Positions 1 through 6,260 of a stretch of DNA of 16,297 bases are shown in pieces. The notes beneath the pieces were generated by a model. It saw only the letters and a program-made list of their open reading frames with translations. It did not search any database and was not told the origin of the DNA. Made by a program: the position numbers and the translations under genes. Within the stretch, counting starts at the first letter, position 1. The number at the start of each line of letters is the position of its first letter. This DNA is from CBFDBF01 sp050291465 (GTDB lineage: Bacteria > Pseudomonadota > Gammaproteobacteria > Chromatiales > Chromatiaceae): assembly GCA_050291465.1 (NCBI GenBank), contig JBNKJV010000031.1, forward strand, positions 1-16,297. Reading direction: 5' to 3'.

Positions 1-6
1 CGGCGC

Positions 7-193
7 CTCCAGCCCGGGCGAGGGACCGCCCGTGGCTGGAGCCCCCGGGACGGTGAGGAACGCAGGGTACCCCGTAGGGGCAAGTCGTGGAGTGCCCTTT
101 TCTTTCGCCTATTTCTTTTGGGCAAGCAAAAGAAATAGGCTCGCAGCCTTTTAGATAAATCAGATAAAAAGCGCAGGAGGCAAAAGGCTGCGA
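7..193. repeat. Cluster of palindromes, probable interspersed repeat element
   Basis: Several inverted repeats lie end to end. Positions 7-41 form a GC-rich hairpin: an 8-bp outer stem (7-14 with 34-41) and a 6-bp inner stem (15-20 with 27-32), with one bulged base. Positions 70-80 form a small CCCC/GGGG hairpin. Positions 107-120 pair perfectly over 14 bp with 127-140 (6-nt loop). Positions 141-152 pair over 12 bp with 182-193 (29-nt loop) and abut the previous stem. No protein reading is convincing. The pattern of a GC-rich part followed by a TTTCTTTTGGGCAAGCAAAAG-like hairpin resembles intergenic repeats I recall from many gammaproteobacterial genomes. That family assignment is from memory; the stems themselves are directly visible. 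Confidence 0.55.
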
Positions 194-381
194 AACTAGT
201 TACTTAGTTCTAATAAACGCCCGGGTAAATAAACAAACAATTCCTGACCACCTGATTCCCAACAACCAAGTCACCCACAGTAAAGACGTCTAGACCAAAA
301 TTTTGCCACTAGTCAGGGTAACTCTGCGGGTAGGGCTCAATTAAGGATGGAGGCAGGAATCACGCCCCGAAAGCCTGCGAA
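194..381. other. Non-coding AT-richer stretch downstream of the GGDEF-EAL gene
   Basis: No ORF, RNA gene or convincing terminator is visible here. With the palindrome cluster to its left, it makes a gene-free block of 381 bases at the left edge. The neighbouring gene ends at 382 (TGA on the minus strand), so its transcripts must run into this block. The long stems of the palindrome cluster may act as the 3' boundary. Confidence 0.5.
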
Positions 382-2457
382 TCAGCTCTCTTCAGGGGTT
401 AACGCGTTCCAAAGGTTGTTGTTCGCCAGATCTGTGATTGGGAAGGGTTTGCATATGTGGAAGCCCTGGGCATAGTCGATTTTCAGGCGCTGCAGTTCAT
501 CCAGTATCGGCTGACTTTCCACAAATTCCGCGATCGTTTTCAGATTCATGGTGTGGGCTATCTGGTTGATGGCGTTGACCATCGCCTGACCCACCGGGTC
601 GATAATGATCTCGCGAACGAAGGATCCGTCGATCTTGATGTAATCCACCGGCAGGGTTTTGAGGTAGGAGAAGGATGACATGCCCCTACCGAAGTCATCC
701 AGCGAGAACCGGCAGCCGAGCGTTCTGAGAGACTCCATAAAATGAAGAGCAGTTGATAGAGAGGTGACGGCGGCAGACTCGGTAATCTCAAAGCAGACCT
801 CGTGTCCGTGTATATCGCCGTTCTTTATCCGATTCTCAATGTGTTCAAGAAAACCCTCGTCGCTTAACGATCTGCCGGAGAGGTTGATGGAGAAGCGGAG
901 CTTGCGGGACGATTTATGTTGCTGAAGGTAGTCAAATGCATGATCAACCACCCAGCGGTCAAGTAAGGCAATCATGTTGTAGCGTTCAGCAGCTGGAATA
1001 AAGGCGCCGGGCGGTATGAGATCGCCATTATGCTCCCGCAGGCGGACAAGGATTTCAAAATGATGATATTGCGGGGAGGAGGAAGATACGGGAACGATAG
1101 GTTGGCAAAATAGCTCAAGCTTGTCATTGTCCAGTGCCTCGGTTAGGCGTGTTACCCAGAGCATATCACCGTGCTGGCGGACCAGGTCCTCGTCTGTTTG
1201 TCGGTATAGTTGCACCCGATTGCGCCCCCGTTCCTTTGCCATATAACAAGCGGAGTCGGCGGCGCTGAGGAGATTACTGATACCGCCGCTATACTTGTCA
1301 ATTCCGACAGCGCCGATACTGACGCCCACGGTAAAGCTTTTTTCCTCCCAGGCAAAATGGTAATCCTGAATCGCCTGACGCAGGGATTCTGCAACGCTCA
1401 AGGCATCATCCAGGGTGCAGTGCTTGAGCAGGACCCCAAACTCGTCGCCACCGAGACGGGCCAGGGAATCATTTTTGCGGATGCAATCCTTTATGGATAG
1501 ATGAAGTTGTTGGAGTAGGGCGTCGCCGGCGATGTGGCCGCAAGTGTCATTGACGATCTTGAACTGGTCGAGATCCAGATAAAGCAGTACATGATGGCTG
1601 TTATCCAGGTTGGTCTCATGCAGCGTCTCGGCAAGGCGGTGCTCGAACTCGCGTCTATTTATCAGACCTGTAAGGGGGTCGTGGGTGGCTTGGTAGGATG
1701 CCCGTTCCTTTTCCTCTTCAAGGGCCTCTGCGGTACGCCGGTGGTTGTCGGCCTCACCTTGCAACTTTCGATGGTAGGCTGAGAGAACATGTCGCATGTT
1801 GCGGAATACGCTGGTCAGTTCTCCGATTTCGTCGCTGCTTTGACGCGGTAGGTCAGCTTCGTAGTCGCCGGCACTTAATCGGGTGGCGGCCCGCGAAAGT
1901 TTATTCAGACGGCGACGTACCTGCCACTCGAGCAGTCCACCGGAAAGCAGCACGAAGACGAGTAGCAGCAATATGAGCACTATGCTGAGATGCTTCTCCA
2001 GGCTGTTGATCTCTGCCAGCAGGGGAGTGATGTCTCTCGTGACCTCGAGTTCGGCTAGGGCCGGTCCGGCGAAGCCTACGGAGAGACGCCGTGTCTGGGT
2101 GTGTGAGGGAAAACTATCAGGATCAAGAGGGAGCCCAAGGGGGTAGAGACGGTTTCCGGCGCTATCGGTGAGGGTGATGGAGATCCAGGTGTTGTTCTGT
2201 TCCATCAGTGCATCCAGATTCTCGTAGACGTTGGCGAGCTGATTTTCCAGCAACAGGGGGATCAGGCCTTCCGCCACACTGGTAAGGTGGGCATGCCAGT
2301 TTCGCTCCGATTGGCGAAGCATGGAATCGGTGGTATGAGGGAGCCAGACGAAAAGAAAATAGAGGCCAAACAGCAAGCTGAATAGCAGTAGGGGTATAAA
2401 CAACTTGACTCTTAGCTTCAATGGTTGTGTACCCGTGCTTATTGCCCAATCTGACAA
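382..2457 (-). CDS. Membrane HAMP-GGDEF-EAL protein, probable bifunctional c-di-GMP enzyme/receptor
   Basis: This is a 691-residue inner-membrane protein that should make and/or degrade cyclic di-GMP. Order of parts: membrane segment at about 19-39, periplasmic sensor region at about 41-155, membrane segment at about 157-176, HAMP linker at about 181-235, GGDEF domain at about 255-420, EAL domain at about 435-685. The GGDEF motif is intact (336-340) and has an RxxD product-inhibition site five residues before it (R327, D330). The EAL motif reads EIL (468-470), and the other metal and catalytic landmarks remain: N525, E557, DDFG 587-590, KIDG 608-611 and an AEFVE glutamate pair. Both activities are therefore possible. 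The start is TTG at 2457; the first ATG lies after membrane segment 1. No good ribosome site is seen, which suggests coupling to the binding-protein gene 30 bp upstream. The architecture recalls LapD/MbaA-type receptors. Substrate balance and signal are inference. Confidence 0.9.
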   Translation of the reverse strand: MSDWAISTGTQPLKLRVKLFIPLLLFSLLFGLYFLFVWLPHTTDSMLRQSERNWHAHLTSVAEGLIPLLLENQLANVYENLDALMEQNNTWISITLTDSAGNRLYPLGLPLDPDSFPSHTQTRRLSVGFAGPALAELEVTRDITPLLAEINSLEKHLSIVLILLLLVFVLLSGGLLEWQVRRRLNKLSRAATRLSAGDYEADLPRQSSDEIGELTSVFRNMRHVLSAYHRKLQGEADNHRRTAEALEEEKERASYQATHDPLTGLINRREFEHRLAETLHETNLDNSHHVLLYLDLDQFKIVNDTCGHIAGDALLQQLHLSIKDCIRKNDSLARLGGDEFGVLLKHCTLDDALSVAESLRQAIQDYHFAWEEKSFTVGVSIGAVGIDKYSGGISNLLSAADSACYMAKERGRNRVQLYRQTDEDLVRQHGDMLWVTRLTEALDNDKLELFCQPIVPVSSSSPQYHHFEILVRLREHNGDLIPPGAFIPAAERYNMIALLDRWVVDHAFDYLQQHKSSRKLRFSINLSGRSLSDEGFLEHIENRIKNGDIHGHEVCFEITESAAVTSLSTALHFMESLRTLGCRFSLDDFGRGMSSFSYLKTLPVDYIKIDGSFVREIIIDPVGQAMVNAINQIAHTMNLKTIAEFVESQPILDELQRLKIDYAQGFHICKPFPITDLANNNLWNALTPEES

Positions 2458-2487
2458 CGTGTTATGTGACGTCGTCCTGAAGGTTCG

Positions 2488-3342
2488 TTACTCTCCTGAC
2501 GAACTTCTGGGGATGTAAAACTCTTCCAGTTTCAAGGAGGACATCGGCGAATAATCTTCCAGACTGGCAGCCACAGCTTTACCCATAGGGATCTTGGCGA
2601 GCAACGCCGCTCCCCTTTCTGTTTGCGCCATCTCCAGCAGGGCCTGGCGCACTTTTTCCCGGTGAGCTTCCGATACCCGTGGGTGTACGGCGATCGGGTG
2701 TGGATTTACGGGCGTTGTCTCATAGATTATCCGCAGCTTTTCCTTGATCTCCGGCTTCTGGGCGTTCAGGGTGGAGGCAACGCCCCCGCCCGCTACGGTC
2801 TGATTCAGTAGCACATGCAGGTAAACCGAACTGTGGGTTTGGGCGTAGTGAGGTATAACCTCCACTCCGTGGAGTCTTGCCAGCTCGGCCCGTAGCAGCA
2901 GCGAGGCCCCAAGGGCGTTCGGTGACGGAAAAGCAACAGGTTTTCCGGCAATCTCCTGTACGGATTGGATTGGACTTTCTTTGGCAACAACCAGGATGCC
3001 TTTTAGCATGCGGCTGCCATCCCTTACCAGCGGTAAATAGCCTTGGGAGCCGTGTGCCTGGAGAAGATGGTAGGGATTCATGTAGGCGAAATCGTAGACG
3101 CCTTCCATGAATTTTTCTTCAAATACCGGAATCTTTGGGCTGCCAACTAGCTTGAAGGTGAACCCGGTGCGATGCTCCAATTCATCGAGGATCGGGCGCC
3201 AGATGCGGAAAAGTTTACGCTGTTCAAACTGGGGAACGACGCCGAAGCTATATACCCCGTCTTCCGCCGACCACACTGAGGGGGAGGCGAAAGTGAGGGC
3301 GGCAAACAGCAGCGCGTAAAAGAAAGCGGCGAATCCCTTCAT
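2488..3342 (-). CDS. PhnD-like periplasmic substrate-binding protein (probable sensor partner)
   Basis: This is a secreted binding protein of 284 residues from the PhnD / phosphate-phosphite-phosphonate family (Phosphonate-bd type). A signal peptide covers residues 1-26: a hydrophobic core, then a likely cut after the alanine of WSA. The mature part starts with the family-like strand YSFGVVPQ and carries the typical MNPYHLLQAHG and GKPVAFPSPNALG segments. The ATG at 3342 is chosen over an upstream in-frame start at 3456 because an AAGGAG site sits 7 nt before it and the signal peptide begins there. No ABC permease or ATPase gene lies nearby. The next gene, 30 bp downstream and in the same frame, is a membrane GGDEF-EAL protein, so I infer that this protein reports a ligand to it, as NspS does to MbaA. 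The ligand is unknown; the family binds phosphonates, phosphite and other small anions. Confidence 0.85.
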   Translation of the reverse strand: MKGFAAFFYALLFAALTFASPSVWSAEDGVYSFGVVPQFEQRKLFRIWRPILDELEHRTGFTFKLVGSPKIPVFEEKFMEGVYDFAYMNPYHLLQAHGSQGYLPLVRDGSRMLKGILVVAKESPIQSVQEIAGKPVAFPSPNALGASLLLRAELARLHGVEVIPHYAQTHSSVYLHVLLNQTVAGGGVASTLNAQKPEIKEKLRIIYETTPVNPHPIAVHPRVSEAHREKVRQALLEMAQTERGAALLAKIPMGKAVAASLEDYSPMSSLKLEEFYIPRSSSGE

Positions 3343-3402
3343 CGGTAAGCTCCTTACTCGGGGCATCGCCCGTGGTACTGACGAGTGTAGGATATATACG
3401 TA

Positions 3403-3430
3403 ATTGTAGGTGCGGAAACCGGATATACAA
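3403..3430 (-). promoter_or_regulatory. Possible sigma-70 promoter of the binding-protein/GGDEF-EAL operon
   Basis: On the minus strand, TTGTAT (3425-3430) and TACAAT (3403-3408) are separated by 16 nt, about 60 nt before the ATG at 3342. The -10 matches the consensus at 5 of 6 positions and the -35 at only 3 of 6. It lies between the mscS terminator and the gene, where a promoter is needed. The match itself is weak. Confidence 0.35.
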
Positions 3431-3442
3431 CCTGCCGACAGA

Positions 3443-3471
3443 AAAGGCACCCCCAAAAAGGGGGTGCCTTT
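3443..3471 (-). terminator. Intrinsic terminator of mscS
   Basis: A perfect 12-bp stem (3443-3454 with 3460-3471) has a 5-nt loop. Read on the minus strand, its 3' arm ends in TTTT. It starts 30 nt after the mscS stop codon. It should separate mscS from the binding-protein gene, which reads in the same direction. Confidence 0.85.
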
Positions 3472-3501
3472 AAGTATAAATACCGGTCAAAAACCGGCTT
3501 C

Positions 3502-4320
3502 TTATTCCACTTTGTCCATATGGATATCCATCTGCGGAAACGGAATGGATATGCCGTTGTCATCAAAAGCGAGCTTGATCTTTTCCGTCAGGTCAAATCT
3601 CGTTGACCAGTAATCGTCGCTTTTTACCCAGGGGCGAACGTTAAAATTAACGCTTGAGTCTGCCAGTTCACCTACCGCGATAAGGGGTTCGGGGTCTGCC
3701 AACACTCGATCATCGGCATCCAGTATCTCCTGCATGATCTGTTTTGCCTTTCTGATGTCATCGTTGTAGCCGATTCCAAAGACCATATCGATACGCCGGG
3801 TATCCCGTGCGGAGTAGTTGGTGATGGTGCCGTTATAGATGGAACCGTTAGGCACGATTACTTCACGATTATCACCGGTGCGCATGACAGTGCTGAATAT
3901 GGTGATAGTCTCGACCACACCGGCGGTGCCCCCGGCTTCCACGAAGTCACCGGTTTTAAACGGCCGGAAGATAATAAGCATCACGCCGGCGGCGAAGTTC
4001 TGGAGAGAATTCTGCAACGCCAGGCCGACGGCGAGACCGGCGGCGCCGAGAATGGCGATCAGGGAGGTGGTGTCGACCCCGAGCTGGTCAAGGGCGGCGA
4101 TAATGATGAACAACAGCAAGGCGCTGTTGACGATGGAGGAGATGAAGTTAACCAGTATATGGTCCATACCGGATTTTTTCAGAACTTTGCGCAGTAACTT
4201 GACCAGACCCTTGGCGATCATTCGCCCGATGATGAAGATAGCTGCTGCAAAGAAGATGCTGATTCCCCAGGGTATGGCGTAGTCGGACAACAGGGTGTTA
4301 ATGTCCAGCGATTCAGGCAT
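3502..4320 (-). CDS. mscS: Small-conductance mechanosensitive channel, MscS family
   Basis: This is an inner-membrane channel that opens under membrane tension to release solutes on hypo-osmotic shock; MscS works as a homoheptamer. The protein is 272 residues (E. coli MscS: 286). Membrane segments lie at about 17-38 and 60-82. The pore helix TM3 at about 88-120 has the family pattern of alternating Gly and Ala, ending in LQNFAAGV. The beta domain follows with IIFRPFKTGDFVE and VPNG, then the mixed C-terminal domain (VFGIGYNDD, ISIPFPQMD). The ATG at 4320 has a GGGAG site 7 nt upstream. It appears monocistronic, with its own promoter (4406-4435) and a strong terminator. All family landmarks are present. 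Confidence 0.95.
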   Translation of the reverse strand: MPESLDINTLLSDYAIPWGISIFFAAAIFIIGRMIAKGLVKLLRKVLKKSGMDHILVNFISSIVNSALLLFIIIAALDQLGVDTTSLIAILGAAGLAVGLALQNSLQNFAAGVMLIIFRPFKTGDFVEAGGTAGVVETITIFSTVMRTGDNREVIVPNGSIYNGTITNYSARDTRRIDMVFGIGYNDDIRKAKQIMQEILDADDRVLADPEPLIAVGELADSSVNFNVRPWVKSDDYWSTRFDLTEKIKLAFDDNGISIPFPQMDIHMDKVE

Positions 4321-4405
4321 GGTTAATCTCCCTTAATGATAAGCCTTAACGGGATTAGTTATTCAGTCACGAATGTAAAAGGAAAATGGAATACTTAGTT
4401 CTCGT

Positions 4406-4435
4406 ATTATAGGGATGTGGGAATGCAGGAGACAA
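4406..4435 (-). promoter_or_regulatory. Sigma-70 promoter of mscS
   Basis: On the minus strand, TTGTCT (4430-4435), an 18-nt spacer and a perfect TATAAT (4406-4411). The predicted start near 4399 gives a leader of about 80 nt before the ATG at 4320. It lies in the gap between the upstream gene's stop (4446) and mscS. Confidence 0.6.
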
Positions 4436-4445
4436 CGGATAGGGT

Positions 4446-5267
4446 TCAGGGTAATTCCTCCACAAGGAGTTGAATGGAGCGATCTTCGTGATTGGTGGTA
4501 CTTATGCTCCGGAGAATACCGTCCTGATCGCGGTAACTTCCCCGGCTGGTGCCGCCGACATCAATCCATTCCCCGAGTCTTCCTCTGATAGTCGTGTAAG
4601 CACGCTGAATGTCATAGGTGCCCTGTACGTTTCCGGCCCGTTCCATGTGTGGGCTGATCTGAAGGGTGACCTGGTCACCGATAATCTGCGGGGTAACATA
4701 AAATCCCGTCGTCACGTCGCGAAAGCTGGTGGTCTCCTGGTGCTGTACAATGCCGCCGTAGACGGTAGTGGTATGTTCCTGGATAGGAACGGACTGTCCG
4801 GTTGCGATAAACGCAGGCCTGCCTTCCACGGCGCGGATGTGCTGGGTGGCGTCCAGATCGCTGCGGGTACGCGCGGAACGCACCTGGAAACGTACACCTT
4901 CGTCAGGCGTTGAGTTTCCGACCACAACCTTGCCGTGTTTGCCCAGCATGGTGTTTACGTCCGCTTTGGCGCCGATGCCGCTTCTGTTCGACGCCACCCC
5001 CTGACGGACATAGATCATAAGCTGGCGCGGTGGGTGATCGAAACGCTCCAGCACGCGTCTTATTTCATCCATCTTTTCCGGAGAGGTCCGGATTATCAGC
5101 TGGTTCTGCATGCCCGCCACGCTTCCGTCCGGCTCCACCAGCGGCTTAATCAGCGGGATCATCTCCTCTACGGTACGGCCTTTGAGTTCTATGATCTCCA
5201 GAGGGTAATCGGCCATCAGAGGCGAACTGAAGAGCAGTGTTAGCAGTAGTGTCAATCTAATAACCAT
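4446..5267 (-). CDS. Miniature secretin-like secreted protein (NolW/N1 domain plus partial secretin fold)
   Basis: This is an exported protein of 273 residues. A signal peptide covers about 1-19 (a leucine-rich core ending PLMA). An N1/NolW-like domain follows at about 21-85: a strand, an EEMIPLIKPLV helix, then NQLIIRTSPEKMDEIRRVL and a final RQLMIYVRQG. The C-terminal half resembles the secretin beta region: RPAFIATGQSVPI, then GFYVTPQIIGDQVTLQIS, then EWIDVGGT. Outer-membrane secretins (GspD, PilQ) are more than twice this length, so this lacks most N-domains and perhaps the lip. No other type II, III or IV pilus secretion gene is present. The ATG at 5267 is preferred over a TTG at 5285; a GGA lies 7 nt before the ATG. 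The upstream PLD-like gene ends 39 bp away, so co-transcription is likely. Role unknown. Confidence 0.7.
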   Translation of the reverse strand: MVIRLTLLLTLLFSSPLMADYPLEIIELKGRTVEEMIPLIKPLVEPDGSVAGMQNQLIIRTSPEKMDEIRRVLERFDHPPRQLMIYVRQGVASNRSGIGAKADVNTMLGKHGKVVVGNSTPDEGVRFQVRSARTRSDLDATQHIRAVEGRPAFIATGQSVPIQEHTTTVYGGIVQHQETTSFRDVTTGFYVTPQIIGDQVTLQISPHMERAGNVQGTYDIQRAYTTIRGRLGEWIDVGGTSRGSYRDQDGILRSISTTNHEDRSIQLLVEELP

Positions 5268-5306
5268 ATTTTTATCCAGTAACAATGGGAATATCTTTTG
5301 GTATTC

Positions 5307-5837
5307 CTATATATGTAGATGCCTCAACTCCGAATCAGGTTCACTCCGTTCCCACACTTCAGCGAAAAAATCGCTATATCTTTCAGCCTTCAATTTGGCG
5401 TAAAAGTCGACACTGCCTTCATAGCGATTATAAAGATCCCACTGCAGATAGCCGGTATTATCCGCCAGAAGGAAGTTCTCCGTATGCTCAAGGTAATCCA
5501 CGTGGGGGCGCCTTATCTCTATAGTGCTGGTAAGGCGCCGCCAGAGCTCGATCAGCCTGTGTCCCTCCTTCTGGACGCGTTCGTTGGTCTGCAGCAGGAT
5601 ACGGATCTGGCTGTAACGGCTGCGTACGGCAAGGTTTTTCAGTGCGATCAGGAACGCGGTATGGTTATAGATGGGCGCGTCCAGATCGTAACTGAAGATC
5701 TCAATTCTGCGCTGGGTCTGGTCCGTCAGCCGGAGCGCGGCGTGCCGGCACATTTCCTGACCATGGAGCAGGATTGCTCCGGAACTGACCCCCAGCACCG
5801 CCTGCTCCAGTTGACTCGATGTTTCCCGGTCGGCCAT
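5307..5837 (-). CDS. Conserved hypothetical protein, PLD-like fold (DUF7931-like)
   Basis: This is a 176-residue predicted cytosolic protein with no signal peptide or membrane segment. Its core has the rhythm of one phospholipase-D-like half: RIEIFSYDLDAPIYN, then SQIRILLQTNERVQ, then IEIRRP, and finally HTENFLLADNTGYL. This last segment stands where active PLD enzymes carry HxK(x)4D. Here the lysine is Glu and the spacing is off, so catalysis is doubtful. I recall similar domains (DUF7931) fused behind GNAT acetyltransferases in pseudomonads; no GNAT part is present here. A 25-codon ORF ends 4 bases before the ATG at 5837, and a mini-secretin gene follows, so the three probably form an operon. 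The function is not known and the family name is tentative. Confidence 0.65.
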   Translation of the reverse strand: MADRETSSQLEQAVLGVSSGAILLHGQEMCRHAALRLTDQTQRRIEIFSYDLDAPIYNHTAFLIALKNLAVRSRYSQIRILLQTNERVQKEGHRLIELWRRLTSTIEIRRPHVDYLEHTENFLLADNTGYLQWDLYNRYEGSVDFYAKLKAERYSDFFAEVWERSEPDSELRHLHI

Positions 5838-5841
5838 CTTT

Positions 5842-5919
5842 TTACGCTCTCAAGGGTAACGACGCGGAAGGGGGATTGGGCGGATTCCGGCCCGCAAGCC
5901 CCGGTAAGCGAATCGTCAT
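5842..5919 (-). CDS. Candidate 25-codon proline-rich small ORF / leader peptide
   Basis: An ATG at 5919 follows an AAAAGGAG site (5930-5937) with a 10-nt gap, a stronger ribosome site than that of the next gene. It encodes 25 residues with six prolines, including a NPPNPPS stretch, and stops with TAA 4 bases before the ATG at 5837. It could be a leader whose translation couples or limits expression of the downstream gene; NPP motifs stall ribosomes without EF-P. It may also be a chance ORF. No known peptide is recognised. Confidence 0.35.
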   Translation of the reverse strand: MTIRLPGLAGRNPPNPPSASLPLRA

Positions 5920-6042
5920 CTTTATTTGGCTCCTTTTCCGGTCGAGATACGGGGTCCCCGAAGAGCCCCCTGGATAAAGTCTATTCTAGAACCTATATTC
6001 CGATAGCGCGCCGTAGAGATCCTTTTTCGGGGAATATAAAGA

Positions 6043-6084
6043 AACCCCGCGACACCGGCTGGGGATTGGCGATGGCGCGGGGTT
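6043..6084 (-). terminator. Intrinsic terminator downstream of purB
   Basis: A 9-bp perfect GC-rich stem (6043-6051 with 6076-6084) spans a 24-nt loop. Read on the minus strand, it runs into TTTCTTTATATT. It lies 177 nt beyond the purB stop and before the next cassette. The large loop makes it less canonical than the mscS terminator. Confidence 0.6.
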
Positions 6085-6260
6085 AGGGGATTGACGGAAT
6101 AGTGTGGCAACAATTCTAAGCGGGAAGTTCGCCAAACCGACAATCTACTTAAGATTAAGGCAAAGATTCGCCCGGATGTGTGTGGCGCAGGTCACATCTC
6201 GGCCCCTTCAGGAGGGCGGTCCTGTTGGGATTGAGATCTGGTCGTGGTTTGAGGAAGGCC
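6085..6260. other. Long non-coding tail between purB and its terminator
   Basis: Together with 5838-6084 this forms a stretch of more than 400 bases with no established gene; only the small ORF and the terminator are supported in it. Within 6085-6260 I see no ORF with a ribosome site. A CRP-like palindrome (TGTGG, 6 nt, TCACA at 6181-6196) is present but is not placed before any gene. The tail may simply be the purB 3' UTR. Confidence 0.4.

Noticed and set aside
3343..3456. Upstream in-frame start for the binding-protein gene
   Set aside because: It would bury the signal peptide behind 38 residues and run through the promoter region; AAGGAG sits before the ATG at 3342.
6181..6196. CRP-like palindrome TGTGG-N6-TCACA
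   Set aside because: It matches 9 of 10 core positions but lies downstream of purB and about 260-350 bases from the next start, before the terminator; no target gene, so likely chance.
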